Below are positions 1-13,411 of a DNA stretch of 64,000 bases, one piece after another. The translations under genes were made by a program, and so were the position numbers. This DNA is from Pithys albifrons albifrons (lineage: Eukaryota; Chordata; Aves; Passeriformes; Thamnophilidae): contig NC_092463.1 in NCBI RefSeq assembly GCF_047495875.1, positions 20,511,224 to 20,575,223 on the forward strand. Reading direction: 5' to 3'. Numbering within the stretch: the stretch's first letter is position 1; every line of letters starts with the position of its first letter. A model generated the notes under the pieces. It was not told where the DNA came from and ran no database searches. It saw only the letters and a list, made by a program, of their open reading frames with translations.

Positions 1-1892
1 ACTATGCCAGCTTGTTGTATGCTCTATAGCTGCCTCATTATATATTTTGAGACTTCCAGTGTATTAAATGTTTCAGTTGTGCATTTTTTTTTCCACTCTG
101 AGTCATATAAATACATTTTATAATTGATGACTACACAAAATGAGTTTACTCAGTGGTAATGTATCAGCAGCAGCAGTACCTGTGACTCAGCAGGGATGGA
201 CGGTGGTCTAGAACCACCTCTCAGCTATGTTACAATGAAGGGAGCCAAGGGCTCATCCAGCTTCTATTTTAGAGTACGTCCATGAAGTTCACACAACACT
301 GCTGACATATGCCAACAGTTTCTAATCTCTTTTTTTCACTTGTCCCCTTTTGTAGCTGGGTTAGCCAAAACTGATTCTGAAACCTGATAGCCTGAGAATG
401 TGTCAAAGGAAGCTGCTATATGAAGGGACATTTAGTTGACATCTGAGCACAAGTTTATAAACACCCTTGAATTCGGCAGTGTTCCATTTTTAGTACATGA
501 CAATTACAGCATTTATGATGCAACTTTTCTCAAGTATTGTTTTTCATCTATATAAAACAATAAGCATTGTTAGCATTTTATCTGTTCTATTAGTGCTTTT
601 GTGATACAATCATTAGAATGATTTACAACTGTAATAGGTATATTTTATATTTTAATTGTGACATAAAATATATAGACTTGTAATGATCACTGGAAGATTG
701 AGTGTCTTGAACAACTTCATAACTTGGACTGTGTAAGTCTCAGCACATTTGACTTGCTGGTAACAGTTTGCCCTACACTGAAGTCAATATCGGGACTTCC
801 CCATTCTTACCCAAAAAGTCCAAGAGACAAAGAGCAGCAATTACTCGTCGAGAAAATAAAAAGGATCAGCTTTTTGAATGTCAATTTCTCCTCAGAAAAC
901 ATATCCCTCAAAAACTATTGAATAAATTTAGAGTCCATGCCTCCTCTCACTGGTGTCATGATAAGCCTTGGATCATCAGTAAAGTCAGTAGGGCTAGAGT
1001 AGATTTAGAATATACTCCCTCATTCTATTTTCATTTTGACAAGTTTCTCATTGGTGTGTGCAACAACCAAGTTCAATGAACTTGCTCCCCGTTTCCATAC
1101 ATGCAACAGATCCCTATCTTGGCTTTGGGATGATGTATCAAAAGATAACTAAAGTAACATATCTAGCTAACAGATATCCTTGTGGATAGGAAAGATAAAG
1201 TTGTTATACTGCTATTTTGTCTCTGGGTCTTTTTTTTTTTTTTTATTTGGTCTTTTTTTTTCTCTCTCTTTTTAGGAATGAGGTGGACTCTGTGTGTATG
1301 TGTGGACTCCTCATTTGTAACCCTGTCACCTCCACATTTTAACATTTTCTCTGGAAATATAGATGAAAACTAGCATATCATAACAGAGAAATGCTCATTT
1401 GCATGAAGCATGATAACCTTATCGAGTTCTTAATAGCCCTATCTGATCCACTTCTTAACAATGCTATCTGATCAACTCAAGTGCATTTGAAGTAGCATCC
1501 AGGTGCCTGAAGAAAGAAAAGCCTAAAATTCTCGAATCACTCACTGAAGTGAAAATATGTGAGGATTAAATACAGTTGCTTACTAAATTTAGCTGAGTTT
1601 AAATGCAGCTGTGATGTGAATTAAGGACAGAAGTGTGTAGGGGAATGGGAGCAACTCCATAACCTCCCATTGAGAATGCAATTAACAGAGGGTGCAGGAC
1701 AAAACGTAAAAATCCACACATGGATTTAACTTGCCTCCAGCATGACATAACCTCAGAATAATCCCTTCTCTCTGGATTTTACCTTACTTTTTTTTTCCTT
1801 TGATTGATCACCATGCCACACATAATTAAATTTAGCAACAATAACCAGGATGATGGGAATTGTTATTGTTCAGCCTGGTAAAGATAAGGCTT
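1..1892. other. Unique AT-rich non-coding stretch
   Basis: No recognisable repeat, exon or RNA gene. The longest open frames (about 100 codons, near 768-1079) have no recognisable protein features and overlap other open frames. A T-rich homopolymer patch lies at about 1230-1275. Probably intergenic or intronic. Confidence 0.6.
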
Positions 1893-2244
1893 TAGCCTGA
1901 CCTAATTGTGGCCTTCCAGTAACTGAAGGGAGCCTACAAGAATGATGGAGTGGGGCTTTTTACAGTCATGTGATGACAAGTTGAAGGGGAAAGGTTTCAA
2001 ATTGAAAGAGAGTAGGTTTAGATTAGATATTAGGAACAAATGCTTTACTGTGAAGGTGGTGAGGCACTGGAACAGCTTGGCCAGAGAAGCTGTCAATGCC
2101 CCATCCATGGAAGTGTTCAAGGCCAGGTTGGATGGGACTTTGATCAGCTGGTCTAGTGAAAGGTATCGCTGTCCATGGCAGTGGGGTTGGAACCAGATGA
2201 TCTTAAGGTCCCTTCCAGCTCAGGATATCCTATGATTCTATGAT
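1893..2244 (+). mobile_element. CR1 LINE 3' fragment
   Basis: A 5'-truncated CR1 retrotransposon copy in plus orientation. The frame at 1942-2235 carries the typical C-terminal CR1 ORF2 block: FKLKESRFRLDIRN, then VVRHWNSLAREAV and APSMEVFKARLDG. It continues into the 3' UTR block (rendered here as AAGGTCCCTTCCAGCTCAGG) and ends with TATGATTCTATGAT, the CR1 octamer tail. Only the last 350 bp or so of the element remain, with no RT catalytic region, so it is inert. Degraded spelling in the tail suggests an older copy than those at 26 and 45 kb. Confidence 0.9.
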
Positions 2245-5200
2245 ACTCAAAGCTCAACGCTATTTTGTTTTGTGGGGAACATTTACTGTAAGGTGGAAAA
2301 CAGCAGAGCTTTGCACCTTTCAGTCCCCCTCCTTCCTTCAAGACACAAATATTGAGACATACACATGTTCTGTCTCTGCTATATTCATAAATAACCTGAG
2401 CACAGGAAATCCTTGATCTGACAGAGGTCAACACAAAATCTCATTTTTGTGAATATTGAATTTGCAAGATTACACATAGAGTACTGTAAAAAAGTACATT
2501 TTTTGTAACATACAGGAAAATATAAAGGCAGATGCTCACAAATGTGTTTTCTCCCAGTTTGCTGGTAGTAGCAGTGAATACAGGACTGCTCAAGTTGTAG
2601 GTCAGACTCTGCAAATGCATTCCATTCACAAAAATTATCAAAGCCATGTTATTTTTTACTCACTAAAAATGTAAACCAAATGAAATCATAGGAAATAGAA
2701 ACCTCACATTTTTTGAAAGATGCTATTTACCTACATGATGATTTGGGTGGTTTTGGTTCCAAAAAAGGCAGTTTTGTACAACCCTGCTTGGTACATAAAA
2801 AGATTTTTATTTTAGGAATCAGTAGCTTCTATAGGTCCATATTCTCCCTCATTCTTTTTGCCTGCCATGGCATTTTAGCAGTCCGAAGGAAAAAAAAGTA
2901 TTTACTTAAAACTAAGTGAAAGAAACAGTCGTAATTTTAACTATCTGACAAGCTACAGAACAAAACATAGAACTCAAATGTTACTGAATCAGTAGTAACA
3001 GAAGTGTAAGTGACCAATTTAATTGTGCAAATTCAGTGAAACAGATAAAGAACCAAAAATATAAAACCAAAGACATTAAGCACCTCTATACTCTGTCTCA
3101 AGTATCTTAAAACTAGTCACATGTAGGAGGAGTTTGGGAGGTAGTTTAAATTTGTTAGCTAAAGAAATATACACGGGGAACATACATATATGTACATCTG
3201 GACATATGTGGAAATAGACAGATCAACATGCACAAGCATTTATGTATGTCTGTGTATTCATAAAGAAGGAGTAAGGGAAAAGTAAGGGGGCTTAAAATTC
3301 TGTGTTGTTGTATCTTGATAAATGAAAGTCTAATTGACTGTGAGTCATAAACCCAGTACTGACAGGAGAGATGCTCCTGCTGGTCAGATGGGTTCCTGTA
3401 GCAGCAAGATGTCTGTCCTACCTTCTTTGCTGGATGTGTTTCCAAAGAGCTGTGGCACTCTGAGAAGCAGCAAGCAGAGAATATAAACCATCCACCAGAA
3501 TTTCACTCAGGTGCCCTTTACCCTAACTTCTTCTTCGCCATTGCAGATCATGCCAGAAAAAGGGGGGAAAGATGAGACTGGAAAACAAGAAAAGCTAGTG
3601 ATTTTTTATGTTTTGGGTTTGTTTTCCACATGTGCATGACTATTTTAAATGATTAAGAAAGGGGCCTTTGAAGAGTACCAAAAGAAATACAGTATGTGTT
3701 TTTATGGAAGTAGAAGATATGTCTTCTCTTGAGGGAGTTATTCATAATGTTATTTGGAGAAACAGTTCAATCAATAAATGTGTGAATGGTTACAGTGTTG
3801 TTAGTCATGTTACACTGCTTCAAAGTCTTCAGAAAGCCCTTCTGACTCTACAGGCCATGATAGATTGGTCTGTCATTTTTTCTAGTTTGCACTGCAGTGA
3901 TCTTGCCTCCTACCTTCATCATTCCTCTTCCACCCTTCCTCTCCCTCCCCAAGCCATTTTCATTTGACTTTCATGGCAGTCATTCATTGTATCAGCAGCT
4001 CCCCTTTAATCAGAGCACTACTTCCATCTGAAATAACTGGTTAAATGACTGAGGATGCATTAAGTGAATTATTTCAAGCTCTTGCCCCTTTCACAAATCT
4101 GCCCCTAAAGCAACACAACAAGTAATAAATTTCAAGTACCTCTCAATATGGTGAGGGAAGTAGACTGCACTTTACAACTAGCAATTAGCCTTAGGGCTTC
4201 AGGTACTTTTATTTTCTCACCACAAACAAACTCATTTGCTTTTATATTTTTAATTTTTTTTTTGGGGGGGAGGCAGGTGCTGGGATGGGGCAGGGAGTTT
4301 AAAGAAAAATTCTTGCCTTGTTCAGGCAGAGATTGATGGCTTGTCTTCATATTCTAACCCCTGGTTTATAGATATTCTGTAACATTTTCAATTCACTCAG
4401 TGTTGAGAACTTATGGGAAATTATGATCCAGCAATGCCAAATACCAGGTAGATTCAGTGCCATCTCCATGAACCTATTGTCTCTTTCTCATTGAGGTTCA
4501 CATAGCTTTAGGAAATGCAGGGGATCATTGGGCAGGTAGGTACAAGGTGGGTTTAGAGAATTAATTGCCCTGTAATCTTAATAAAAACCAGGAATTTTGT
4601 GCTGTGTCTCTGCTTTATAGTGACAGCAGTCATAAAAACACCTAGAAGTATGTGAAAGATAATCCTTTTTATCTGCATAATGTCATACTGTTAAGCAGTT
4701 TGATCTCAAACAGCAAAATGCAGAAAGAATCACACACTGGTTTCTTCTCTATTCAGTATATCATGCTGTGTATGAAATCTAGGTTACTTCACTGGCTTTT
4801 TGCTCAGCATTCTAATGTAGTACTCTTTTTTACACCTTCTACCGGACTTTGTTTTGCAATTTTATTATCCAGCTCATCAACCTTCTATCAGCCTCCTCCT
4901 TTCCTCTTTCCCAACTTTTTTTGCTTCATTTTTTTCTCCCTCAGTACTGTGCATGTGGGAAGAAACCTTTTATCTTTCTTTCAGCTACATCTTGTAGTAC
5001 TTTTTTATTCCCTGGCTCTTTTTTTTTCCTGCTCAATTCATATGTCTTTTGATACAGCTTTTATCAGTTTTACATGCACTGTTGCTCTTGGTTGTTTATA
5101 TGTCATCAAGTACACCATGTGCTCTTGGCTGAACATCTGCAATTACTAGATACTTTCTCATCTGAAAATGCAGGGTGTTATCATCATTGATATAAGTGGA

Positions 5201-8200
5201 CTGAGCTATGGTTATGGACTGTGAATAGGTATTTCTTATTGTGGCAGAGACCACAAGGGAAGTAGGAAATTTGGCCCTGCAGTTTTCTGAAAAGGTAAGT
5301 GAGAGTTTTTAGCAAGGCCCAGCTAAGCATAGAGTAGTCATGATATGCTAGAACCTTTAAATTTTGTTCTCATTAGAGGAGAAGCTGTCCATATAAATGA
5401 GGGAGAAAGGAATTTGATATGGCATAATGGTTAGTATTTGGTTGTGCTAGATAGATAAATAGAAAAGTGACTGTATATTTAGAGGGTATTCTTCACAGTA
5501 CCCAGTGATTTATTTAGAGAAAAATTTTTCAGTCTCAAATAAAATCACAGTTAAGACAATACACAAATATTTGTCTCTACTCATACTGAAAGTCAGTAGC
5601 CATGGTCACCTATGTTTCTTTTCCTTTCTTGCCAGCTGAGAAGAGGAATTTAATCATTGGCAAATGCTTCTTAGCTGATAGCTCTAGATATTGTTTTAAA
5701 CACAATAAAAATAGAAATATGTAGCAGCTACACAAAGATCAATCCCATTGAAAGGAGTCAGTCTTAGCCTAACTGAAAGAAATTAGAAGACTAAAATGCG
5801 TGCAAAAATGTTAGGAAACTGGAATTGCTGTTGTCCAATAATACAGATGAGTTCAAGGAGATCAGTACTGCTATTATAAGGTTCATTGTGTGCAAGAGTA
5901 GCTCCTACTTTATTTTTTTATATAAGTGCATACCTAAAATACATGAATCACTGTTTTGATTCAAGTAACTATGCACAATGACAAAGTTCTTGGATTTGTG
6001 TGACAGTGAGCCCCATATATATCATATAGTTTTACCTCTTCTTCTAAGAACTGAACTGAAAACAATCTTAAGACAGTGGTAACTCTGAGACAATTTCTCA
6101 GAAAAAAACATCAAATTGCTTTTCATTATTTGCCACTGAAAGTATCATTGAGACAGTTTGCCCATCCTCTTCTATATCAAGGGTTCATTAAAATTGGGGA
6201 AATTCTTAATGAATTCCCATTGTATCTGTCACAACAACCACTGATTTCATCCTAGATTATATCCTCAAAAAATACAAGACAAGGTCATTAGAGAGTCTTC
6301 ATCTGTGTGACAGAGAAATTGTGCTGTGAGGAGAGAGGCAATGGGGGGCTAGAAGAATTGCACTGAGGGGATGATTCCTTTTGGTTTTGAACTGTGTTTT
6401 CCTATCCTTCTTTGAGTATAACAATGGCAGCAGGGCACAAAAGCAGTCTTTTGACACTGTTATATTTTTAATGTATGTTTATCCCCAAGACAGATGATCT
6501 GCAGCAGACCTTTCTGCATTCTTTCCAGTTGTGACTAATTATAATTTAGCCTGATCCAGCCCACAGGTCTTCAGCAAATTTTCTTTCATGCTTATCTGGA
6601 TGGAAGTTCTCCTGTTCTGATGCTTTCAGCCCTGAGGTGTCTTTAAAGATCTTATATCTCCCTGACATTAATTGTAATTGATTAGCTTTCTTCTTCTGAC
6701 ACATTCCTGATCAGCTCCAGCACATCTTTCTTTCTCTCATGCAAAGATTTTTATCCCTTATCTCTGTTAGAACTCACAAGTGGCAGCTGTGGGAGTAAAG
6801 AGTTTCATCTATGAACTCTTCAGCTTTTCCATTACTACTTTAAACACCTTGCCTTTTATAAAGCTTGCTTTCTATGTCTGTCTTTTCATTTCCTTTTTTC
6901 ACCAATCTGCTCCTTAGGACCCCAGTGAAGTTCTATTCTTTATACTAGGATTGATAAACACACTTGTATTTATCATCACCTCCTCACAGTCCTCTTTTCA
7001 CTTGCTAGCTCCCTTTGACTTCTGCAATTACAGGTTTTGTAAGTCTGTCATGATTCAGGGAAATGATGTGGTACTATTCCAGTCACCCATGACATCATCA
7101 AAAAGTTGTTGTTTTCACTTCATTGTAAAGAGGGCATTTCTGTGTTCTGTCATAAAAATTCCAATTTCTAAATATCATAATGATAGAGAACCTGGCTTCT
7201 ACTCAAATTGGAGTAATCATTTTTTGCCTACTGAAAATTACTCATTTGAATTCCCAGTGGATAAAGGAAATCCCCATCCATAGTTCTGAACAGTGGGCTT
7301 AACAATCGCCCTGTATAAAATAGCTATTCACTTTAAAACACTACTGAAAATCTGGAACATTTTATTGGTGATGCATTTTCCTTAGTGCTGGTTAATTTCA
7401 GACACAGCCGAGACTGTAATTCATAAGGAAATGAACTGTTGCTTACAGTCCACAGACTGTAAAACAGTTACATTGCAATTGTCTCTTTTGCTGCTTTTAT
7501 TCAGGACAGAGTCCCAGAAGGCTGCTAACAAAAGAAGTGTTCCTTGGACACAGAAGGGACAGCAGTCAGACCTTTTGTTAGGAAATGGAGTAGATGTACC
7601 TAGTATAATTTTTCAAGATGAGAACTTCTAGACAGATGGCAAAATTAAAAATAAAACACTTGACAATCTAACTGCTGATGTTAGCAGTATGCTCAAGTAG
7701 TGAATGACAATTGTTACCAGCATTTGAATTAACAATGACAAAGTCACAAAGGAGATTTCCTTGTTCTCTGTTTCTTCTAATTCAAAATGTCATTCAAGAG
7801 GTGCAGAAAGGTCTTTGCTGGAGTAGAAAAATATTAAAGTGTATGAAGCAGGTACAAGGAGCTGTGGTTCTCCTAGGATTTTTTGCTTGTCACCTCTAAC
7901 TCTAGTCAAGTAAATTACTGAAGTCAAAGACAGTTTTGCCTTATTACTCTGCAGTTTGCACTTCAGAGGTCCAAGCCATCTAGATCCCCAGTACATTGCA
8001 TATACAGGACATTTACTCTGAGAGCTGTCACTGACTATGCCTTGCTCCACAGCAAGGCCTTTATCTTTCATAGAGATCTCCTGATTAAGCCTGTCTAAAT
8101 TAGAGTAATAGTCTGTAGATTTTTAACCTCTGAAATCCACATGAGCAGTGCAAACCTCAGATAAGGAAGTCAGATATCAGATATCCCAAAAGTCCAGGGC

Positions 8201-10699
8201 CTATCCCCTTGCTCTTACAGAAAAGACTGCTAGACTAGATGGATTCAGACAACACTAGTATATACATATTTAATCAATTCATGGAGAATTTTGATCACTA
8301 TAAGTCTTAAAAACAACTAAGCTTAGATAGAAGAAAATCATTGTTTTGTTGAGAGTTAAAGAACCATAAAGGTCAATACTACCCACAAACAAGAGACCAT
8401 CATACTGGGAAAAGGCTGACTTATGAACTGATTTATTTCTGATTTATGCCAGATACGTGGTCTCCTAACTGTAATGGATATTAAGATCTTAATTTCTAGT
8501 GTCACTCTGCATATGCTTTCTCTCATCAGGTGTACATTTTAATAAACCCATTTCCTCAGTCTTTTCTCTGAAAGAAAGAAGGGAAGGAAAAATATGCTTT
8601 GCCCCTCCCCAGAATATTTATCTTTGTTTACATGACCTTGCATTGTGCCCCTGAAAAACGTAAGATAGGTTTTGTTGTGCCCTGAAGGGCTTCCATGTCC
8701 CCAGAATCCTAGGGCAATGGCAGTGTCAAGCTGGCATACTGTAGCAGAAATGTCATTTTTTAATTATGTGGTTCTGAGGAAATCTATTATCTACTGCTGA
8801 GATGCTGAAATCAGACAGTTTATCTCCAAGGCAGCTCTGTCTACAATCTAGAATATATATCTCTTGTCACTGCAGGAAACAGAATGAAAGGATGTTTTTA
8901 TTTCTGGTGCCTTATGTTTATAAATTTATTCTTTTAAGTTTTGCAATCAGATTTCTGGGGGTAGAGTGCTGAGGGGCATGGTATGGAAAAGTTACAATCT
9001 GATGCTTCTCCAGGCTCTCTTGAGATCTCCCTAGTAAATTGCCCAAGGTCTGAAGGGATCTATCTGCCCATCAGTTACACACATCCTCAAGAGCTCACGT
9101 GCCAACCATAAACTAGCCTAGGTATTAGTCACTGTGCTGAGAACTCCAGGCAGATAAGTGCTGAGAGCACTGCAAAAGTGAACATCAACAAATGGGCCAG
9201 GCATCCCGTTTACCTTAGTTAATGTTAATACTAACCTCTACTTGACATTTCAGAGCAGTGTCTACTGTGTTGTGCCTACAACATTTTGAAAGAATCTTCA
9301 TTTCTCACGCACTAGATGTTTTGATTTAAATGAATAAAAATACAGCTACCAGCTTATTCACAATGATGCTGAATTATATTTTTCTTTCTCCCCCAAAGTA
9401 TTGAAGCAAATTAAAGAGCTAAGTACACGTTGTTTGTGTTTTTTCAATCTGCAAAATTCATTACACAAGCCACTCCATGAAGCAGTATCTGAGCTGCCAG
9501 CAGTCCACCTCTATTAATAAAAAGGTACATTTCAAGTACTTTTAAAACAGTCCAACTCAGGCATACTTTAAATTAATGTATGTTTTCTGTATCTTGCAAA
9601 AGTTTACAAAAAAGTTGTTGAGGACAGAGGGAAAGAATATCAAATATCCCATCAAAACTGCAATTCTTGCATTGCCCTCTAGTGCATACATGACAACATG
9701 ACACCTTTCTTTTTTCTTTCAACTATTCTCTCTATAAATTGTTAAAATTAAACCTTTATTGTCATTTGATGGTTTGCTGCATTTAATTTTGAGAGAAATA
9801 TTATAGACAGTTTGTTTGAAATACATGAGTAAGTTCTTGCCTTCCCCAATCCCTTCTGGCAAATCTGAGAAAGATAAGTTTGGGTTGTGTTGATGGCAGA
9901 AATGCAGGCCACATCTCCTCAAAACAAAGTATCATTCAGAACAATCCAGACCTAAAAAATTCAGTCCTTCAAAATCACCTGAAGTACACCATGTATAAAT
10001 TAGAGGTTGCATATATTCTTTACTATTTAAGGGCAAAGAAAAGTCTTTAGCAGAATGTCATTGGTCTGCATACGGTTAAAGTTAGCTGCCTCTCCCACAT
10101 ACAAAAAGTTCAGTATAGAGAGGTACACAGGAACATGCAGAATAGTTAAAGTGAGCATAGAATTCACATAACAAGATGAAAGGTGTTGTAGAGCATTGTA
10201 GATGCAAACTTTTGAGAGGTTATGGATTCAAACAATACCCTTGGTACTTAAGAGCTTAGCCTGTATGAATCCCTAAGTCTCACACCAACCACTTGTGACT
10301 TTATGAATAAACTTAGAGACATACCCATTACATTTAACAGAAGCACATTAAGTAGCAATTTCCTCTGGTATCACATAAATTATTACAGAAAACTCATTTC
10401 TGTCTGTAATGAGTGTCCTACTAAAATAAAATAATTTAGGAAATATTTAAGGGAAAATTCACACCAGATTACAGTAAGGATTATTTTAGAAATTAATTTG
10501 TACCACTGTACCTGAAAAATACACTGTTGTTATGTTATGGGTACTACAGTATAAACAATGCTATTGCATTTGAGAGTTGTGAAGATTTTATTTCACCAGC
10601 TCTTTTCCAAATAGTCCTTAAAAGCATAATATTTGTAGAAGTTTTCATGTTCTGCTCCACAAGATCACAGAAGTGTCTGGAGAAAATTAATTTTCTTCT
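2245..10699. other. Long unique non-coding stretch
   Basis: About 8.4 kb with no recognisable repeat, RNA gene or coding exon. The 165-codon open frame at 4652-5149 lies in T/C-rich DNA and translates to a low-complexity F/L/S-rich string, so I treat it as chance. A short T9G8 run sits at about 4256-4271. Isolated GTAAGT donor-like words occur (for example near 5295) without a matching exon. Confidence 0.55.
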
Positions 10700-10832
10700 T
10701 CACCTCTGCCCAGAGAGGTTGTGGACTCCCCATTCCTGGAGGTGTTCGAGATCAGGATGGATGGGATTCTGAGCACCTGGTCTATTGGAAGGTTCCGTGT
10801 CCGTGGCAGGGGAGTTGGAGATAGTTGATCAA
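10700..10832 (+). mobile_element. CR1 LINE short 3' fragment (plus)
   Basis: About 130 bp of plus-strand CR1 ORF2 end and 3' UTR. It is recognised from TGCCCAGAGAGGTTGTGGA, then the CCATTCCTGGAGGTGTTCGA block, then GGCAGGGGAGTTGGA. It lacks its own terminal octamer tail and runs directly into a minus-strand CR1 copy, so the two are joined tail to tail. The exact breakpoint around 10830-10840 is ambiguous because both partners end in similar ATTCTATG/CATAGAAT words. Confidence 0.75.
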
Positions 10833-11424
10833 TAGATTCCATAGAATCGTAGAACGGTTTGGGTTGGAAGGGACCTCAAAGATCTCCTAGTTACAATCCC
10901 CCTGTCAATGGCAGGAACACATTTCACTAAACTAGCCTTCTCAAAAACACATCCAACCTGGCCTTGAACACTTCCAGAGCTGTGGCATGCATAACTATTT
11001 TTGGCAACTTGTTCCAGTGTCTCACCACCCTCATAGCAAAGAAATTCTTTCTATTATCTAATTTTAACCCAACCTTTTTAAATTTCAAACCTTGTCCTTT
11101 TACTACATGCCTTTGAAAACTATCCCTTTCCAGTCTTCTTGTAGGCCACCTTTAGATATTAGAAGGTTGCTGCAAGGCCTCCCTGGAGCTTTCTTTTCCT
11201 CAGGCTGAACAACCCAAACTCTCCTAGCCCATCTTCATAGGATATGTGCTCCAGCCCTTTGATCATGGCCCTCCTCTTAACTTGTTCCAACAGGTACACG
11301 TCCTTTCTCTGTAAGGTGCCTCAGAGCACTCTAGGTAGGGTTTTGTGAGAGTGGAGTAGAGGGACAGAATGACATCCCTTGATCTCCTGGTCATGCTTCT
11401 TTTGGTACATCTAAGAATACAGGC
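10833..11424 (-). mobile_element. CR1 LINE 3' fragment (minus)
   Basis: A minus-strand CR1 beginning with its inverted tail (CATAGAATCGTAGAACGG), then TTTGGGTTGGAAGGGACCTC, the reverse-complement 3' UTR signature. It continues through the antisense ORF2 C-terminal region (AACTTGTTCCAGTGTCTCACC and CAGGCTGAACAACCCAAACT blocks). It ends near the antisense of the ANGILGCI-type block (TGCTTCTTTTGGTACATC). It is frame-broken and 5'-truncated, and contains no RT catalytic motif. Confidence 0.9.
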
Positions 11425-12866
11425 CAGATACTATTAAGCAACTTGTCAGATCTCCATAGTGAACATGGGCTGAAAACCAGTACCTCCCATTGTCAGGATA
11501 TCACAGCTTTTTCTTTCACAAAGTTAAACAATAATTGTTATAAGATCTCTCATAATTTTTCATATGCTATTCTTCCACACCACTCCAAAATGTACTTGAG
11601 TACATATAGGACATATAGTTGCATCTGTATAATCAAGAACTCTCAGAACCCCAAGCACCTGGATAGAATCAAGATTTGAATAACAGAGAGAGAGAGAAAC
11701 AAGATGCTATAAAGATACACATCTGTAATTGCATTGTGTAATTGGGAAAGCACATACTATATTTGTAGCATTAGTGAAAGCACAGATGCTGAAGGAGCTC
11801 ATCAGGTAGATCCAAGTCCGGCATGTGTACAGCATGGGGTGCAGTTTCCTGCTACCAAAGTCTAGAAGAAAATTATAAGCCATTTTAATAATCTCAGACT
11901 TGGAGTGGTGCGTGACACTATGCTGTGCTGATAATCTTAATTCTGTATTTACAGAATAATCTTAATGAAAGACAACTTTTGGACAACTTTTGACAGCTAA
12001 TTTAGTTCTAACACTTCTGTGTAAGCCAGCGAATCCAGAGGTGCCTGAGTATACCTCATTCTTTCATATGAAGCTGCTCCTTCAGTAATAACAGTTCTCA
12101 CCTCAGAAATTTTAGTTTTGAAGATCCTGACACAATTGCTCCTAGTGCTTCAAGATTTTTTTTCTGGACGTCCATATCCCAATAATTTCAAAATAATGAT
12201 GGCAAGAGTAGCCATAATACTATAGTAACAAAATAGAAATAGTTCATTTTTAACCATGCTAGAAAATATGTTGGCATACAGCTGTTAATGGATCATGGAA
12301 GATAATGGAGGTTTAGAACAATTTCCTTGTTTAAAGCTTTGGAACAACCCTAGTGAAAAAAAAACAGAAATAAAGAAAAAAATCTTAATATTTTCTTGCC
12401 TACCAGGCACAGACCTTTAGCCACTGCCGTCTAGCCTGTGGTTTTCAATCCACAAATCATTTCACAAATCGTCTGAAAGACACAAAACTGTCATCAAGTC
12501 AACATTGGACAGGCAAAGTCTTTTTCTTTAAAAACCCAGGTGACTAGCCTATGATCAATCAACCTATTTGGTTATCACAGAATTACTTCCTTAGGCTGAG
12601 ATAATAACTACTCACATTCTTTTTGCTTGCAATCTCATGCACACAAAACCAGACTCTAATCACGTTAGCTTTCCAACAGACCTGTGCCCCACATTTCAGG
12701 ATGTTATTCTTAAAGCCTACATCTCTCATCTCAGGAAAGCAGCGTAAAAATAGAGTCAACATGACCGGAAAATGGTCATAATCATAGAGCTGCTCTTCTT
12801 ATTAAGGGGCGCTTAGTTTCATATCCCATTTAGGTGGTTTCACCTTCTGTTTCTGTGTAATATACC
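11425..12866. other. Unique AT-rich non-coding stretch
   Basis: No element or exon recognised. It contains A-rich patches (about 12352-12385) and a short GA run near 11683-11695. Open frames are short and featureless. Confidence 0.55.
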
Positions 12867-13406
12867 TTGATGGTTTGACTGGGGTGGCTGGTATGAGTCT
12901 ATCCTTTGGGTTTCTGCAGCAGCACTTACATAGAGTCAAGGCCTTTTCTTCCCCTCACACCATTCCACCAGTGAGTAGGCTGGGAGGGCATGGAAAGCTG
13001 GGAACAGACAGAGCCAGGGCAGCTGACCCCAAATGACCACAGAGATATTCCAGACCTTACTACATCATGTTCATCATATAAAGCTAGGAGAAGAAGAAAG
13101 AAGAGGAGGATGTTTATAGTGACGATATTTATCTTCCCAAGTAACTGTTAAGAGTGATGGGGCCCTTCTCTCCTGTGAATGGCTGTCCATGGGAAATAGT
13201 GACTTAATTCCTTGGTTTGCTTTGTCCAAATGTGTACTATTTGCTTTACTTATTAAATTGTCTTTTTCTCAACACACAAGTTTTCTCACTTTTAATCTTC
13301 TATTTCACTCTCCCATCCCAGCCATGTGTGGGTGGGGGTGGGGTGGGGAGGAATAAGTGAGCGGATCTGTGGGACTTAGTTGCTTGCTGGAGTTAAACAA
13401 TGACAC
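12867..13406 (+). mobile_element. Avian ERVL-type solo LTR
   Basis: About 540 bp with the layout of avian ERVL LTRs. It starts TTGATGGTTTGACTGGGGTG and has a U3 block with CCAAATGACCACAGAGATATTCCAGACC-type sequence. A TATA box (ATATAAAG, 13077-13084) is followed by a purine-rich GAGAAGAAGAAAGAAGAGG stretch. The poly(A) signal is ATTAAA at 13252-13257. The R/U5 segment ends in the GGGACTTAGTTGCTTGCTGG and AGTTAAACAATGACA blocks. A direct repeat ATACC at 12862-12866 and 13407-13411 fits the 5-bp target duplication of an endogenous retrovirus. No internal retroviral region is adjacent, so this is a solo LTR left by recombination. The family call rests on remembered LTR layout. The precise ends could shift by 1-2 bp. 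Confidence 0.8.
13330..13348 (+). other. G-quadruplex-like G-run cluster inside the LTR
   Basis: Four G runs (3, 5, 4 and 4 Gs) separated by single T residues lie near the 3' end of the ERVL-type LTR. One-base loops are the pattern expected for a stable G-quadruplex. It is placed in the presumed R/U5 part, downstream of the ATTAAA signal. Confidence 0.6.
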
Positions 13407-13411
13407 ATACC

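Noticed and set aside
4652..5149. 165-codon plus frame with hydrophobic, membrane-like translation
   Set aside because: The hydrophobicity comes from T-rich DNA. No domain, no conserved start context, no splice signals.
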